Shown here: one piece after another, positions 1 to 16,400 of the stretch
How the letters are laid out: each line of letters begins with the position of its first letter
Numbering within the stretch: position 1 is the first letter of the stretch
Origin: Paroedura picta
Taxonomy: Eukaryota; Chordata; Lepidosauria; Squamata; Gekkonidae
NCBI RefSeq assembly: GCF_049243985.1
Contig: NC_135371.1
Location: 389,501 to 453,500, forward strand
Direction: 5' to 3'
DNA length: 64,000 nt
Made by a program: the position numbers and the translations under genes
The notes under the pieces: model-generated
What the model saw: the letters and a program-made list of their open reading frames with translations, nothing else
What the model was told of the DNA's origin: nothing
Database searches by the model: none

Positions 1-49
1 CACACAGAGACACCCCAAAGGCGCCTGGCCCACAGCCCCCATGACTCAC

Positions 50-3000
50 TCGGAGGTCGCTCTTCTGGGCGCTGTGGGGGACGATGATGGGGCCCTCCAG
101 CTCAGCCCCCCCAATGACGCTCCCTCGGTTGCCCAGGGTGAAGACGGTGTTGCGATTCCGGAGGGACGGCTTTGAGAAGAACCGTGGCTGGATAGTCAAG
201 GGCTGTTTGGGAACAGGACACCCTCCCCCCCCACAGTGGACCACCAGGAAGCAGGTCAGCAGGGAGCTCGCCCTTGGCCTCCTGTCCCGCCTCAGCTCTG
301 GTGCAGAGAAGAGGAGCCCCTCCCCCTCCGCCCCACCCAACCCCACCCCAGGCAAGGATATCTTTCTTGGCCGTGTCTTCGACCCCCATGAGATCCTCCT
401 TCTCCGCCACTTCCTCGTACTGCAGGGGAGAGAGAAAGAGAGAGGGGGGGGGGGAGCCCTCAGCAGAGAGCCCCGCATTGGGAAGGGGCGGAGAGGGGGG
501 GTCCAAGCCCAGCAGTTCTCACCTGCACCTTCATCAGGCGGCTGGTGTAGGACTTGAAGTAGCTCAGGTAGATCTTGCTCATCGTCTCCAGGTACTCGTC
601 CCGCACCTCCTTGGCTACCGACCGCTCGTGGCCCAACAGGAACTGGTAGAAAAACCTGCCCGGGGGGGGGGAGAGGGAGACGGAGAGGCCCCCATGGTCA
701 CCCCTGCCCCATGGCATGGAGGCCTGGCCCTCCTGACAGACACTCCACTCACAGCAGGGCGGGATGCCCAAAGGGACGGAGCCCCAAATCCCACAGAGCC
801 CCTCCCCGACACGGGGGCCAGGCACCCACCTGTACTTGAGCAGGGCATTCTGGGGGATCTGGTAGTTGGTCATCGGCTTGCGGAAAGAGTAGATTTTCTG
901 CAGGATGAACTCCCGGATCTTGGCCACTGCCTGGAAGAGGGCAGAGCACCAGTTTGGCTGGGGGCCGCCACTTTTCCGGAATGGGTCAGACCCCTTGAAT
1001 GAAGCCTGGTTCCCACTTCCCCACTCTGCCCCACCACGGGCGGACAGCTGTCCTCCTTGGGGAGACCTGTAGGGTGGGGGAAGGGCCACCGGACCCACAC
1101 TCTGCACATGCCCTGTCTCCCCCCCCCCATCAAACCACAGAAGCTTGCGGGCTCCCCAGGTCGTCCCTCCAGAGGCAATAGTGAGGAGGGGACCCTCTCC
1201 CCCTGGAGAGACAGAAGCTGGCCCTGCACCTGTGGCCGGGGGGGGAGGGTGCTCTCACCTTGGCCTTTAGCTTGTCCAGGATGTCTGCCACGTCGGCACA
1301 GGCCATGGTCTCGCGGAAGGCCTGCTCCTTCACCGCATTGATCTTGTTGTTCAGCTCGTGCAGCTGCTCCAGGAAGCCCTGCTCCGTCACCGGCGTCTCC
1401 AGGATGGTGCTGCGGGGAGAGGGAGACACAGGGAAGCCCTGCTGGACCCGGCCAGAGGAGCCAGGGACTCTACGGCCAGCTCCGCCCCGCTCGCTCCCCA
1501 CAGGAAGGGCCTTGGCACAAAGGTGGGCTGCCAAGATGAGTTGAGGAAATCCCAGGTGAGGCCAGAGGCCGTCCTCCCTCCAGTGCAGACCCTACTTCCA
1601 GGAGAGCCGAGCCATGCCCCTTGGAGATTGGGTGTTAGAAACCTGTGTGTCTTCAGGGCCCACCTGTAGGTTGGCAACAATAACCCAGGGGACTCAGGTC
1701 TGGCCCGCACCCATGCCAAATTCCCCTCCCCCGACACACTACCACCCCCGCCCCCCCAGAGAGGCTGGCGTCTCTGGCAGAGCCCCACCTGATCATGAGG
1801 TTGGGTACCACCAGTTCATCCACCAGCTGGGAGAGGCGGCCGCGGACGGCCTGGCGGTTGCGCAGACGCACGTTCATGGCCACCGACTGCTCCTGCAGCG
1901 TCTGGATCTCACAGCTGATGCTGCTCAGGTCCGACTGGAAGGAGCTGAGCATGGCCTCCATGCGCTGCGGGCAGGAAGGGGCGGGGGGGGTCAGGAGGGG
2001 GCAGAACCAGTCCAGCCCTGGCCTAGGAGGGGAACATCCCGGGGGCCCCAGAGCCCAAGATATTCACCTCCAGGACGGCATCGCAGGACGTGATCTGGGT
2101 GTGCAGAGAGGCAATGTTCTTGCTCTCCTTGATGTCTGGAAGGGGGGAGGAGCTAAGGAGAAGCAGGATGTGCCCAGCCGTGCCCAGAGCGGACTATCCT
2201 GCCCCCTAACCCCCTCCCTGAAGGAGGCTGTGATCTTCTGATGGAGAACAAGGAGATCCGAGTTCAGCAGCACCGCCAGGATTTCCAGAGCGAGTCAGCT
2301 CAGTCTGGGACACCTGCTCCAAAGGGCAACTGCCCCAGAAGGAGGGGACGGGAAACCCCTCCCCAAGTCCAGGGGGGGCAAGATTGGCCTGGAGAGGCCG
2401 GAAGTGTGAGGGGGCACACGTGGTATGTGTGTGTGTGTCTCAGCAGAAAGGGACCCCCACCCTCACCTTTGGGCAAAGATGCCCCCACCCCTCAGCGGAG
2501 GATACAGTCCTTGATGGAGGCGTTCTCGATCTGCTGGAGCTCCAGCTCCACCTGCTTGGAGTAGTGCCTCAGGTCCACCCCCTGGAAGGCCAAAGGGAGG
2601 GCAGGAGGGGGGTTACTGGGGCCCCACCAAGCACCCCGTCCCCCCACCCCACCCCCAGCTCCTCTCAGGGCGCACCGTCTTCAGGGCCTCCTGCACCAGG
2701 GCATCCTCCAGGTTGGCCTGGATGTGGACTGAAAGAGAAGAATGCAGGTGAGGGGCAGGTATGCCAAAAGCCCCCCCCCCCCTGCAGGCAGTGCTGCAGT
2801 GCCAACTGCAGTGGGGCCGGCCAAGACCCAGCAGGGGCAGCCGAGGCAGAACCAGCCGGGAGTGGAGCCTACCAGGCCAGCAGCAGCCCAACGGGGAGAA
2901 TCAGGCAGCGAGCAGCACCCCTAGGACAGGGCGGGGGCAGTCCCACTGATTGTGGCCTGGAGACAGACCCCTTGCCCTCCCTACAGTCAAACCAGCTCAG

Positions 3001-4263
3001 TGAGAGTCAGAAAAGGGAGAACTCACTGTCCACTTCGTCCAAGATGAACTCCTCCGAGGTCAGGTTCAGCTCCCCCAGGTGCAGCTGGAGCGGCTCCTCA
3101 CCGGGACCCTACAGGATTGGGGGGGGGGGAGGGGAGAGTGGAGAGTAAACCCTGTTTGCAGGAGGAAGCACACAAAAGAGGGGAACAACAAGAAGCCCTG
3201 CTGGGCCAGGCCAACACTCTGGGGCACCCAGCGGCCAAAACCCAGGAGTTTCCCCAGTGGAGCCATAACTCCAGAAGCCCGCAAACATCAAGAAAGCAGA
3301 GCATCCCTGCCCCAGACAGAGTCTTCCTTCTATCTCCTGTGACTAATAACCACTGAAGGACCTCTGCTCGTGATGTCTCTCCAATCCCCTTTGTGCTTGC
3401 AGCCACCCCCGCCTCCTGCAGCAGGGAGTTCCGCCTGTGAATGACTCTTTGGGGAAGGAAGGACTTCCTTATAATTACTTCTCAACCTCCTGCTCCTTCA
3501 TGAGCTCTAGTCTTGTGAGGAAGGGAGATGGGATTCAAAGGCAAATCCCAAAGATGAGAAAGGGGGCTGAGGGAGCCCCCAAAGCAACCCTGGGCAGCCC
3601 AATCAGAGGCAGGCAATGGCCAGGCACCTCAGCACGCCTCTCCTCTCGAAGCAGTTTCCACCACAAAAGAGGTGGATTTAGAGCCAGCCGTTCCTGGGAA
3701 GTTAGAATCACCTGCCTAGAAAGGTCCAAGAAGTGACTAGGCCAAGTTTGCTTCCCTCATGGGACGAGGCCTCAGGGGGTGGGATCCCACTCCCAGCCAG
3801 GAAGGGACACAGGAAGGGCCCTTGGGGCTCCTCTTCTGACCAGAATCCCCTCGGCCTTTCATCATAAAGGTCAAGCACAGGAGTCACAGGACCCAATGAG
3901 AGCATCTTTCCTGTCCTAGAACGGTGATTAGAGAATCGAAGGGTTCATTTTCAAAAGGAAATGTTCACAGTCGGACACAGCACGGCATGAACCGATGGGC
4001 TGAGAAGGAGGCCTTGCTGTCCTGGGCTCTTGGCCTCCCGTAGGGCTGACGGGCCTGCAGTTTCCTCATTCGTTCCCAGGCTGTCTAATTTCCTGGTAGG
4101 GCGATACTACCGGGAGGCTGGCAACCGAGCCCCAAAGCCGGAGGGACCGGAAGTGGGGCAGGTGCGTGGCCCTCACCGTCCCGCCCGCCGCCGCCTCCTC
4201 TTCCTCCATCTCGTTCGGACGCAGCTGCCTTCTGCACTCCTCTCCAAGGCCGGCGGCGGCCAT
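50..4263 (-). CDS. VPS52: VPS52, GARP/EARP tethering complex subunit (N-terminal half, 11 exons, partial)
   Basis: VPS52 is the core coiled-coil subunit of the GARP and EARP complexes, which tether endosome-derived vesicles at the trans-Golgi network and recycling endosomes. Coding exons on the minus strand: 4177-4263, 3027-3108, 2676-2728, 2506-2581, 2068-2135, 1789-1964, 1259-1409, 830-930, 523-655, 362-419 and 50-183. They sum to 373 codons with matching phases, about half of the ~720-residue family length; the rest lies beyond the left edge. Recognisable blocks are HIQANLEDALV, IASLHTQITSCDAVLE, MNVRLRNRQAVRG, REFILQKIYSFRKPMTNYQ, ATG-proximal MEEEE and the YEEVAEKEDLMGVEDTAKK exon, all in family order. 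The start is the ATG at 4263, just inside the CpG-rich 5' end. The intron between exons 10 and 11 is of U12 type. No lesion is visible. Identity is firm; exon 1 beyond MEEEE is the least conserved part. Confidence 0.95.
184..361 (-). other. U12-type AT-AC intron in VPS52 (intron 10)
   Basis: Read on the minus strand, the 178-base intron starts ATATCCTT at 361-354, an exact match to the minor-spliceosome donor RTATCCTT. It ends in AC at 185-184 with no usable AG. A CCCTTGAC branch-point match to TTCCTTRAY sits about 12 bases upstream of the acceptor, the short spacing typical of U12 introns. Splicing here joins AAGAAAG to GGTTCTTC and restores the family sequence KKGFFSKPSL. A GT-AG alternative would not keep that reading. 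Confidence 0.9.
3355..3540 (-). repeat. Old LINE (CR1/L2-like) fragment in VPS52 intron 1
   Basis: The stretch holds diverged phrases shared by reptile CR1/L2-like LINE 3' regions in antisense: a GAGTTCCGCC block followed by a block resembling the aagaaggacttccttt phrase. The same family recurs at 10330, 15680, 18490, 20345 and 61795. The identification is by phrase similarity only. Confidence 0.4.
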
Positions 4264-4716
4264 CGCGGCTCCCTCCTCCTCCTCCCCCCCTCGGGGACAT
4301 CCGGGGGAAAGGTCCTGAACTTCCGGTTCTGAGGACTGGAACTGCGTCTCCCAGAATGCATCGCGGTGTCCCTCAGGCCAGGGCGGAAGTGCTCCAGAAA
4401 TTGGGCTTTCTCAGAGGAGGGGTCCTGGAAGACCCCCAACGCCCCCCCCCCCCAATCCAGGCTGGATCCAGAAGCGCGGGAGGGCCGGGTGCTAATCCCG
4501 CCTGAACTTGTGGCGCGCATCGCCGTTTCCCGCACGGGCGCTTTAGGGCAGTGCACCGGAAGAGCCAATCCACGGGAAGCGCCCGAGAGACGGGGCTAAC
4601 TGGGTCCTAGGCCGCCGGAAGTTGTCATTGCGTGGGAGGGACGTATAGCCAGGCTGCGGCGCCAGCGGACTTCCTTTTCCGGCCGCTACGGAGCGAGGGG
4701 AGCCGTCGCCGCAGCC
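4264..4716. promoter_or_regulatory. Shared head-to-head promoter of VPS52 and RPS18
   Basis: The two start codons diverge and lie only about 450 bases apart in CpG-rich DNA, as in mammals. Visible elements are GGAAGT/TTCCGG ETS-type cores, a CTCCCAGAATGCATCGC block at 4347-4363 resembling the ZNF143/THAP11 (SBS) motif, and a pyrimidine tract CTTCCTTTTCC at 4670-4680. The tract is a plausible 5'-TOP start for RPS18, as expected of a ribosomal protein gene. Bidirectional function is inferred from the arrangement. Confidence 0.65.
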
Positions 4717-9715
<4,999 letters not shown>

Positions 9716-12700
9716 AAAATATTTGAGTGTGATTAAAAAGAAAAAAAGTGGCATTCTCCGTCCTGTGGCCTCCTCCTTGCTGGGGTGGGGAGGGGGCTGC
9801 GGGGGGGGGCTTACCCAAGCCGCCTAGTTTTCCTGCCTCCCAAATGGGCATTCCCAGTGGCTCCTCAGGTTCTTACTGGGTTGTTTCAGGGGCACGTTTG
9901 GCTGCCGGCCTCCCAGGGATGCCCCCCAAGGGGGAGGGTGCGCAGTGGCTCTGCATGAGTTTGCATGCCCTCTGGGGGCAGAGCTTGTGCTCCTCATGCG
10001 GGGGGCCCTGGGCCCAGTCGAGCTGTTTTTGGTCACAGAGTACCCCTGAACTGGCCATCCCTGCCTGGTTCTCTCTCTCTCTGAGCGTGGGCGAAGGAGG
10101 CTCTCTCTGCTTGGGGCAGGGCCTCCATCCTCTCCCCAGGGCATTTTGATGCAGCGAGAGGGGAAGTCTCGTTCCAGGGGCGGGGGGGGGGGGGCAGGCA
10201 AGGCTGAGAGGGCTACTTGAGGCTTCTTGGAGCAGAGTGGATTTGAATCCGGCTGTCTGAGGTGGCAGACCCCTCCCCCCCCACACAGAGGCCACTGTGG
10301 ATGGCCACCACAGACCTCGGAGTAACAAGGACATCAGGGGAGCCCATCCAGTCCAGCGTCCTGCCTGACAGGGTTAAGGAGGCAGAGGCCTTCCCCTGAT
10401 GTTGCCTCCTGGCTCTGGGATTCAGAGGTTTGGTGCCTCTGCATATGGAGGTTCCCCTCAGCCACCGCAGACCTCTCCGTGAATCGATCCGATCTCTTGG
10501 TTAAAGCTGCCGCTTCTCTGTGGATCAGCTTCCCCGGATGCCGTCGCATTCTGGTCTTCTGGTCTTACGGGCGAGGGCTTGGTCAGGTCTCTCTGCTCCC
10601 GGCACAATTGTGCCACAAAGAGAAACTCAGCCTGGCTGACAAGGGGCCGTGCCTAATGAAAATGAATGAAACTAAGTACGATCTTAAGATTTTCAAAAAC
10701 TCTTGCTTCCGTCTTGATGTGGTCATAAAACATAATATTAATGGGAGAAATACTTACATTTCGGCTTGCCTTCTCTATCACATGCCAAGACCTGTTTTGG
10801 GTTCAAAGCAGGTGAGTTCCCAGGCCTGGCCCTCGGGGTGTGATTTGTCCATCTGTGCTCCACCCCCCTCCCATCTCTCCAAAGTGGCATTTCAAGGGAG
10901 GGGCCGACCACTCTTAGTTGCCTCCTGCCAGCTGTGGGGGGGGGGGGCAGTCTGGGAGCCGCAGAGTTAATACGCAGCAGGAAGCCTGCTGGGTATTCTG
11001 GGTATCCTTGGGTCAGGAAATAGGCTCCCTATATAGGTTGGGGAAGGGAGTGGGGCGGAAACCAGGGTAGCCGGCAATTCTGACTCTGGTTTCCAGGAGC
11101 TGGGGGGGGGGGAGTTCCTGTGTGGGGGGGGATTTCTGCATGGGGTGGTTCAAACCCTGGGTCACAGTAGTGGGTCCCTCCTGCGACCTGTTCTGCCCAG
11201 CCCTGCAGCCAGTGGGACCCCCGGCCAGTGGGGCAGGTTGCAGCTCCCCACAGCACTGCGGGCCCCTGCTCCACCATCCACGCTCTCCATTCCTCTCTGG
11301 CGTGGCTCTTGCCTCTGTCTCCGTGGCCAGCTTTTTGCCTGCGGATCCTCCAGGCTTCCTCCCCCAGGCATGAGGATCTGGGACCCCTTTCAAAGCCCCC
11401 CCCCCTGGTGAGGGCAAGAAGCGGAAACTCCGTCCAGGCAACAGAACCCGGGGGGGGGGGGGCAGTCAGGCACCTTTAAGACCACCAGGGTTCTGTTCAA
11501 GGTGTAGGGGTTTGTGTGCAGGCGTGCTCCTTGAGGTGCCATTATTTCTCTGTGTCCTTGCGGACCACCCCAATCCCGTCAGCTAAGCAGGGCCCAGCGT
11601 GGCTTGCGTTTGGATCGGACACCCGTGAGGAACATGAGGGGCTTAGGTCACCACCTGCGGATGGACCTAGTCCTCAAGGCTCCTGGCTACATACAGGGCA
11701 CAGGTGCTAGAGGAACTTATTTGATCTCTATGCCCCCCTCCCAGGAGTCACGGATGCAATCAGCAGAAATAACCTTAAACCCTTTAAAACTTGCCAATAC
11801 ATTAAAACTGCAGCCTGTGCCCTGCCGCCTCCTCCTCCTCCTCCTGGTGCAGTCAGTTGGCTGGCAGGGCTTTCTCCCTTGGTCGTGCCTGGTTGGTGTT
11901 CTTGGCCCCCGGCAAAAGCCTGGCAGAAGAGTTCCGTCCTGCGGGCCCTGCAGAATTGGCCTCCGCCCCCCCCCGCCCCCAGGTTGAGGCCAAACAGAGC
12001 AGGGGCTGATGGGAATCTGCAGAGGGAAGGCTGGGTCTTAAAGGGGCCACTAAACTTGACTCCATCTTGGCTTAGTTTTTACTGAGCAAAGCTTGAGTCC
12101 CGGGAGCATCTTTAGGGCAACAAAATTTTGCTCCAGGTGCATGCTGCTTGTGCCCACCTACAGCCCCCTTAAGGTAAGTGGTGCGTGCCCAGGAAAGGTT
12201 ATGCCTCAAATGCCGCCTGATCGGTCTTCAAAGAGCCCCTGGATTCAGCCTTTGTTCTGCTGCTGCGGACTGCCCAGATCCATCTAAACATGACTCAAAA
12301 GTCTCTGGGAACTGGGGGGGGGGGGCTAGCCTGGCCCTACGGTTGGAGCTCTGGTCACAGCTGGGTTAGACTACTGCGAAGCGCAGGACATGGGGCTGCC
12401 CTTGGAGATAGCTGGGTACTTGAGCTCACCCATCATGCAGTGGCTGGGCCCCTGTCCCCTGGCCCACAGGGGTCCTACTCCCCACCCCTCCCCTAGCATT
12501 GAAAGGCATGTTTCAGAGGTCTGGTTCTTTCCTTTAGGGCCTTTGCGGACTGGGCCAGGCTCCATGGAGGTCTTTCTCCTGCCTCCCCTCGCGCTCAGCC
12601 CCCCTGAGAAGAAGGGGGTCTCAGGGCCCAGGACAGGCGGCCAAGAGGGAGCTGGAAATGAGCCTGTTTCCTCATGGGGATGCAAGTGGAGTTAGAGGGC

Positions 12701-13436
12701 CCTGTAGTAACGATCGAAATTCCGCATGCAACAAACCCGGAATGCGCCAATAAGTGGCAGATGAGGGACCACGGCAGGGAGGGAGGGGGGCGGGCAAAAG
12801 GGTTTGCTGCCAGGGGGAACTGCAGCCCTCCTTCCCCTTATGTGGGAAGCACCTCCCGCCCGGGGTGGGCTCTGCTCTCCCAGCCTCTGGCTCCCAAGCC
12901 GGATCCGGTGCCAGGCTTTGTGGCCGCCTGGCCAGTCTTCCTGGCTCCCTTCCCAGCTCGTTCGGCTCCAGGTTTCCCCTCCGCTTTGCTCCTGGCTCCC
13001 TTCCTGGCCAACTCCACTTCCGGACTTTCCATGCCCCCCCCCCGCCCGCCCGTCCGCACCTGCCCCTGCCCCTGCCCCGGCAAAGTCCGGCGTTTGCAGG
13101 GCGAGGAAGGCAGCGAGCGGAGGGGACCCCCAGCCCACCCCCAGCCTCCAGGTGACAGCCGGGAAGGGAGAACGTGGCCCTGGGCCGGGGGGTGGGGGCC
13201 ATTTGGAGGGGCTTCAAAGGCCGAAATTGGGGGTTGGGTGGAATTTAGCTTCCTGAATGGGGGGGGGGGCTCCAGGAGGGGGTGGGGGAAGTTGGCAGGA
13301 GAGCAAAGCGGAGTTTGTTTGGGCGTCTTGCCGCCGGGCAGCGGCGCTTTGGAGCGAGCCCTCCCGCTGGGGTGCTGGGGGGGGATGTTTGATCGGGGGT
13401 CTCACGCTGCTGGGCTGCCCACCCGTGTCTCCCCAG
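9716..13436. other. RPS18-RGL2 intergenic region
   Basis: The RPS18 poly(A) signal ATTAAA is at 9732-9737. Beyond it lie antisense LINE debris (10330-10480), short pieces of a dispersed repeat recognisable by cacctttaagaccacc (11470 onward, again near 12105), and from about 12800 a CpG-rich stretch leading into RGL2. In mammals B3GALT4 and WDR46 occupy the matching interval. No frame here resembles a galactosyltransferase or a WD-repeat protein. Confidence 0.6.
10330..10480 (-). repeat. Antisense LINE (CR1/L2-like) 3' fragment
   Basis: The fragment reads aaggacatcaggggagccc, then ccagtccagcgtcctgcctg, then gaggccttcccctgatgttg and ctctgggattcagaggtt. These are the blocks that form the 134-bp array at 19421-20350 and recur at 18490 and 61795. 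Confidence 0.6.
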
Positions 13437-16400
13437 GGGCCGGATGCTGCCCCGCTCGCTGCGCCTCCTGCTGGACGGGGCGGGAGACCCCGGGGTGACG
13501 CTCAGCGCCTTCCGCTCCCGGGACCCTCCGACGGCGGATCGGGTGAGCAGTGAGGGGCGGGCGGCGCGACACGTGTCCGCCTGGCGTGTCTCGGGTCTCG
13601 TGTGCGCGCCCTGGGATTGGGGAGGCTGCTCCTGCCCCTGCCGTCGGGGCTCGGCGCGCCCCAATCCGCCCGGGGAGCGCCGCCGGGGGCCGGAATCCGG
13701 GCGGGCCGGTTTTGGGGAAGTGCTGGGGGGCGGGGAGGGGGCCGGGCGGCGGCGGCGGCAGCGGAAGAAGGAGAGGCCGAAAGAGAAACGGCGCCGGGAC
13801 GGGAAGCGCAGCGCAGCGCGGGTGCCGCAAAAAGCGCAGGGGCCCCACTTGCGCCCCCCTCCCCCAGCCCAGGGTCTCGCTCTCTCGCTCTGCCTGGTCT
13901 GCCTGCCTGCCTTCCCCACGGGGGCGCCCATGAAGGTTTTCCTGCGTCTGGGGGGCTGCCTGGAAGCGGGGGGGTCGCCCGAGGGGGTGCTGCTCACCCG
14001 GACGCGCTGGTATTGCCTGCCGGCCAAGGTGAGCACGGGGTGGGGGTGGGTCCCCCAAGGTCCATGGGGCAGAGCTGGGGGGCTCACCTTTTACCTCTCC
14101 CCCCCCCGCCAGGCGCCGGTGACGCTGTGGGAAGAGGCGGGCGACGGGGTGATCTACGCGGTGAGCTGCAGGAGCGGCGCCGTCGGGAGCTCCTCCGCGG
14201 TGGTGAGAGGCGGAGGGAGAAGGGAAGGGAAGGGAAGGGAAGGGAAGGGAAGGGGGGGCTGCGAGTTCGAGAGCCGCCGCCTCCTGCCCCTCTTTGGGTG
14301 TCCGCAGGGCGAGGAGGCGCCGCCGTCGGAGCCGGAGTCCCCCCCGGGCCAGTGCCGGGCGCTGAAGGCCGCGTCGCTCCCGGGCCTGGTGCGGCACCTG
14401 CTGGAGGCCGCTGCGCTGGGCGACCCCTGCTTCGTGCCGGCCTTCCTGGCCACCTACCGCACCTTCGCCGCCCCCCGCCTCGTCCTGGCCCAGCTGCTGG
14501 ACAGGTGCGTCCCTCGGCCCGCCCGGGGAGGGAGGGGAGGGGAGGGGAGGGGAAGGAGGGCTAGGGTCGGAAAAGGGTCAGCCGCTCTCCTCTCCTGCCT
14601 CCCCAGGCTCCAGGTGCTGGAAGACTCCGGGCCAGAGGGCGCCCCGGAAAGGGCCCAGCTACAGCGGTGAGTGGACGCCCCCCCCAGCCACCCAAATCTT
14701 TTATGTTCAGTTTTTTTCTGGATATTGGGTGCTTTCCTGCAAGCTCTCTGGGTGCAGGGGAGGGTTCCTAAGAGGAATGCCAAAAGCTCTCTGTCCATGC
14801 TCAGAGGCACGGTGGTGCCTAGTCAATCACCCCATTGGGGTCACGGAGATATTTTCCTGGGATCTTGGCGGAGGTTTGCCTTCCTCTGGGTGTTGGACCC
14901 TGGGGGGGGGGGGGCTGAATGTTCTACCATTTTAAAGGGGTTGGACTAGTGAACCCCAGGGGGTCCCTTCCAGCTCCTGCTCTCTGTGTTTCCAAGGTTT
15001 ACCCTCAGATCCTGGCTTGAGTGTTCCTTCCTGGCCTACCCAGGAGAAGCTTTTTGTGTCACCGCACTGCATCTTCTGCTTCCGAATGATCTCTGACCAA
15101 GTGGCCCCAAACTAGACTCCGGGCTTCCTCCCTGGGGGTCCTCTGTCCTCTTCCCCTCCATTTGCCCATCCCTAGTGGTGGGACTCCCCCTTGCCCCCCA
15201 ACCCCCAACCCCAACCCCCTTGCCTCCTTTCCCAGGTGGGGCCGAGGACTGAGGGTGGCAGACAGCAGGACAGACCCGGGGAGGGGGGCAGCAGGTTTCT
15301 CAAGGGTTTCTTGGCGGGTGACACTCCCAACTTGGAAGGGGCCTTGGCTGCTGGCGCATTGTCTGGCTGCGGCTGGGCCTGGTGGGCCTTCCGGTCTGAT
15401 CCTGCAGGGCTCTTCCGGGCAGGCACGGGGCTGTGCTTGAGTGGGAGTCGCCCTCCTTCTGGGCCAGCTCAGGTTTCACCTTGACCTCGACCTCGCTTGG
15501 CGGCGGGTGCGAGGGAGAGGGTCTCCGGGGCTCCTCTGCTACACCTGCTCTCTCCCTCCTCCCTCTGCCGGCCTCTCTCTTGCACACGCGGCGTCCCTGT
15601 TTGGGCAGAGTCAGAGCCTCAGAATAGCTCATCTGGCTCAGCCCCAGGAAAGCCCATGAAGGAGGCTAGAATGCCTTCTCGCATTTTACCCTGCATCTAG
15701 TAATCAGTGTACACTGCCTCTGAACCTGGAGGTTCTATGTCGGGTAGCCCCTTTTGGCTTTCTCTGCCATGGATTCGGCTAGTCCTCCTTCAGACCAGCT
15801 ATGGGAAAGGTTTGCAGTTGATCAGGCGTCAGTGAGTTCCACACATTACTTATGCGCTAGGAGAAGGAAGGCTTTCTCGTGTGTACCCTGATCCGACGTA
15901 GGGTCCATCCTCATGGGGGGGGCAGGGTCCAAGTCCCCTCTGTCCTGAGCAAAGGGTGAGTTCAGGGGGACCTTTAAGACCAAGAAACAAGCTTTCGTGG
16001 GCATGCACGCTCCTTCTGATACAGTGAATGTGTGAAGTAGTTGGGAGTTCCTGCATTGTGCAGGGGTGGACTAGATGACCCTGGGAGATCCCTTCCAATT
16101 CCATGAAACAGACAAAGTGAACGTGCCCAAGGAAGCTTTGACCCAGATTTAAATTTTATTGGTCTTGAAGAGACCTCTGGACCGGAACTTTGTTCAGTGG
16201 CTTCAGACCCCCATGGCGGCATCTCTCCTCTGCATCCGGCTGCTGTGTGTTTTTTCTGCCCCACCTGTCTTGCCAAGGGGGGCCCGAGACGGCTGGTCTC
16301 ATCCTCCTGCTTTCCACTTGAGCCACTCAACAGCAACACCCCTGCGAGGCGGGAAAGGAGTGTGTGACTCGCCCTAGGTCAGCCAGTGAACTTGGAGTGG

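Noticed and set aside
12672-14397. Long overlapping frames on both strands around the RGL2 5' end
   Set aside because: They are proline-, arginine- and glycine-rich with no family signature, as expected from CpG-rich DNA where stop codons are rare. The spliced RGL2 model explains the coding part.
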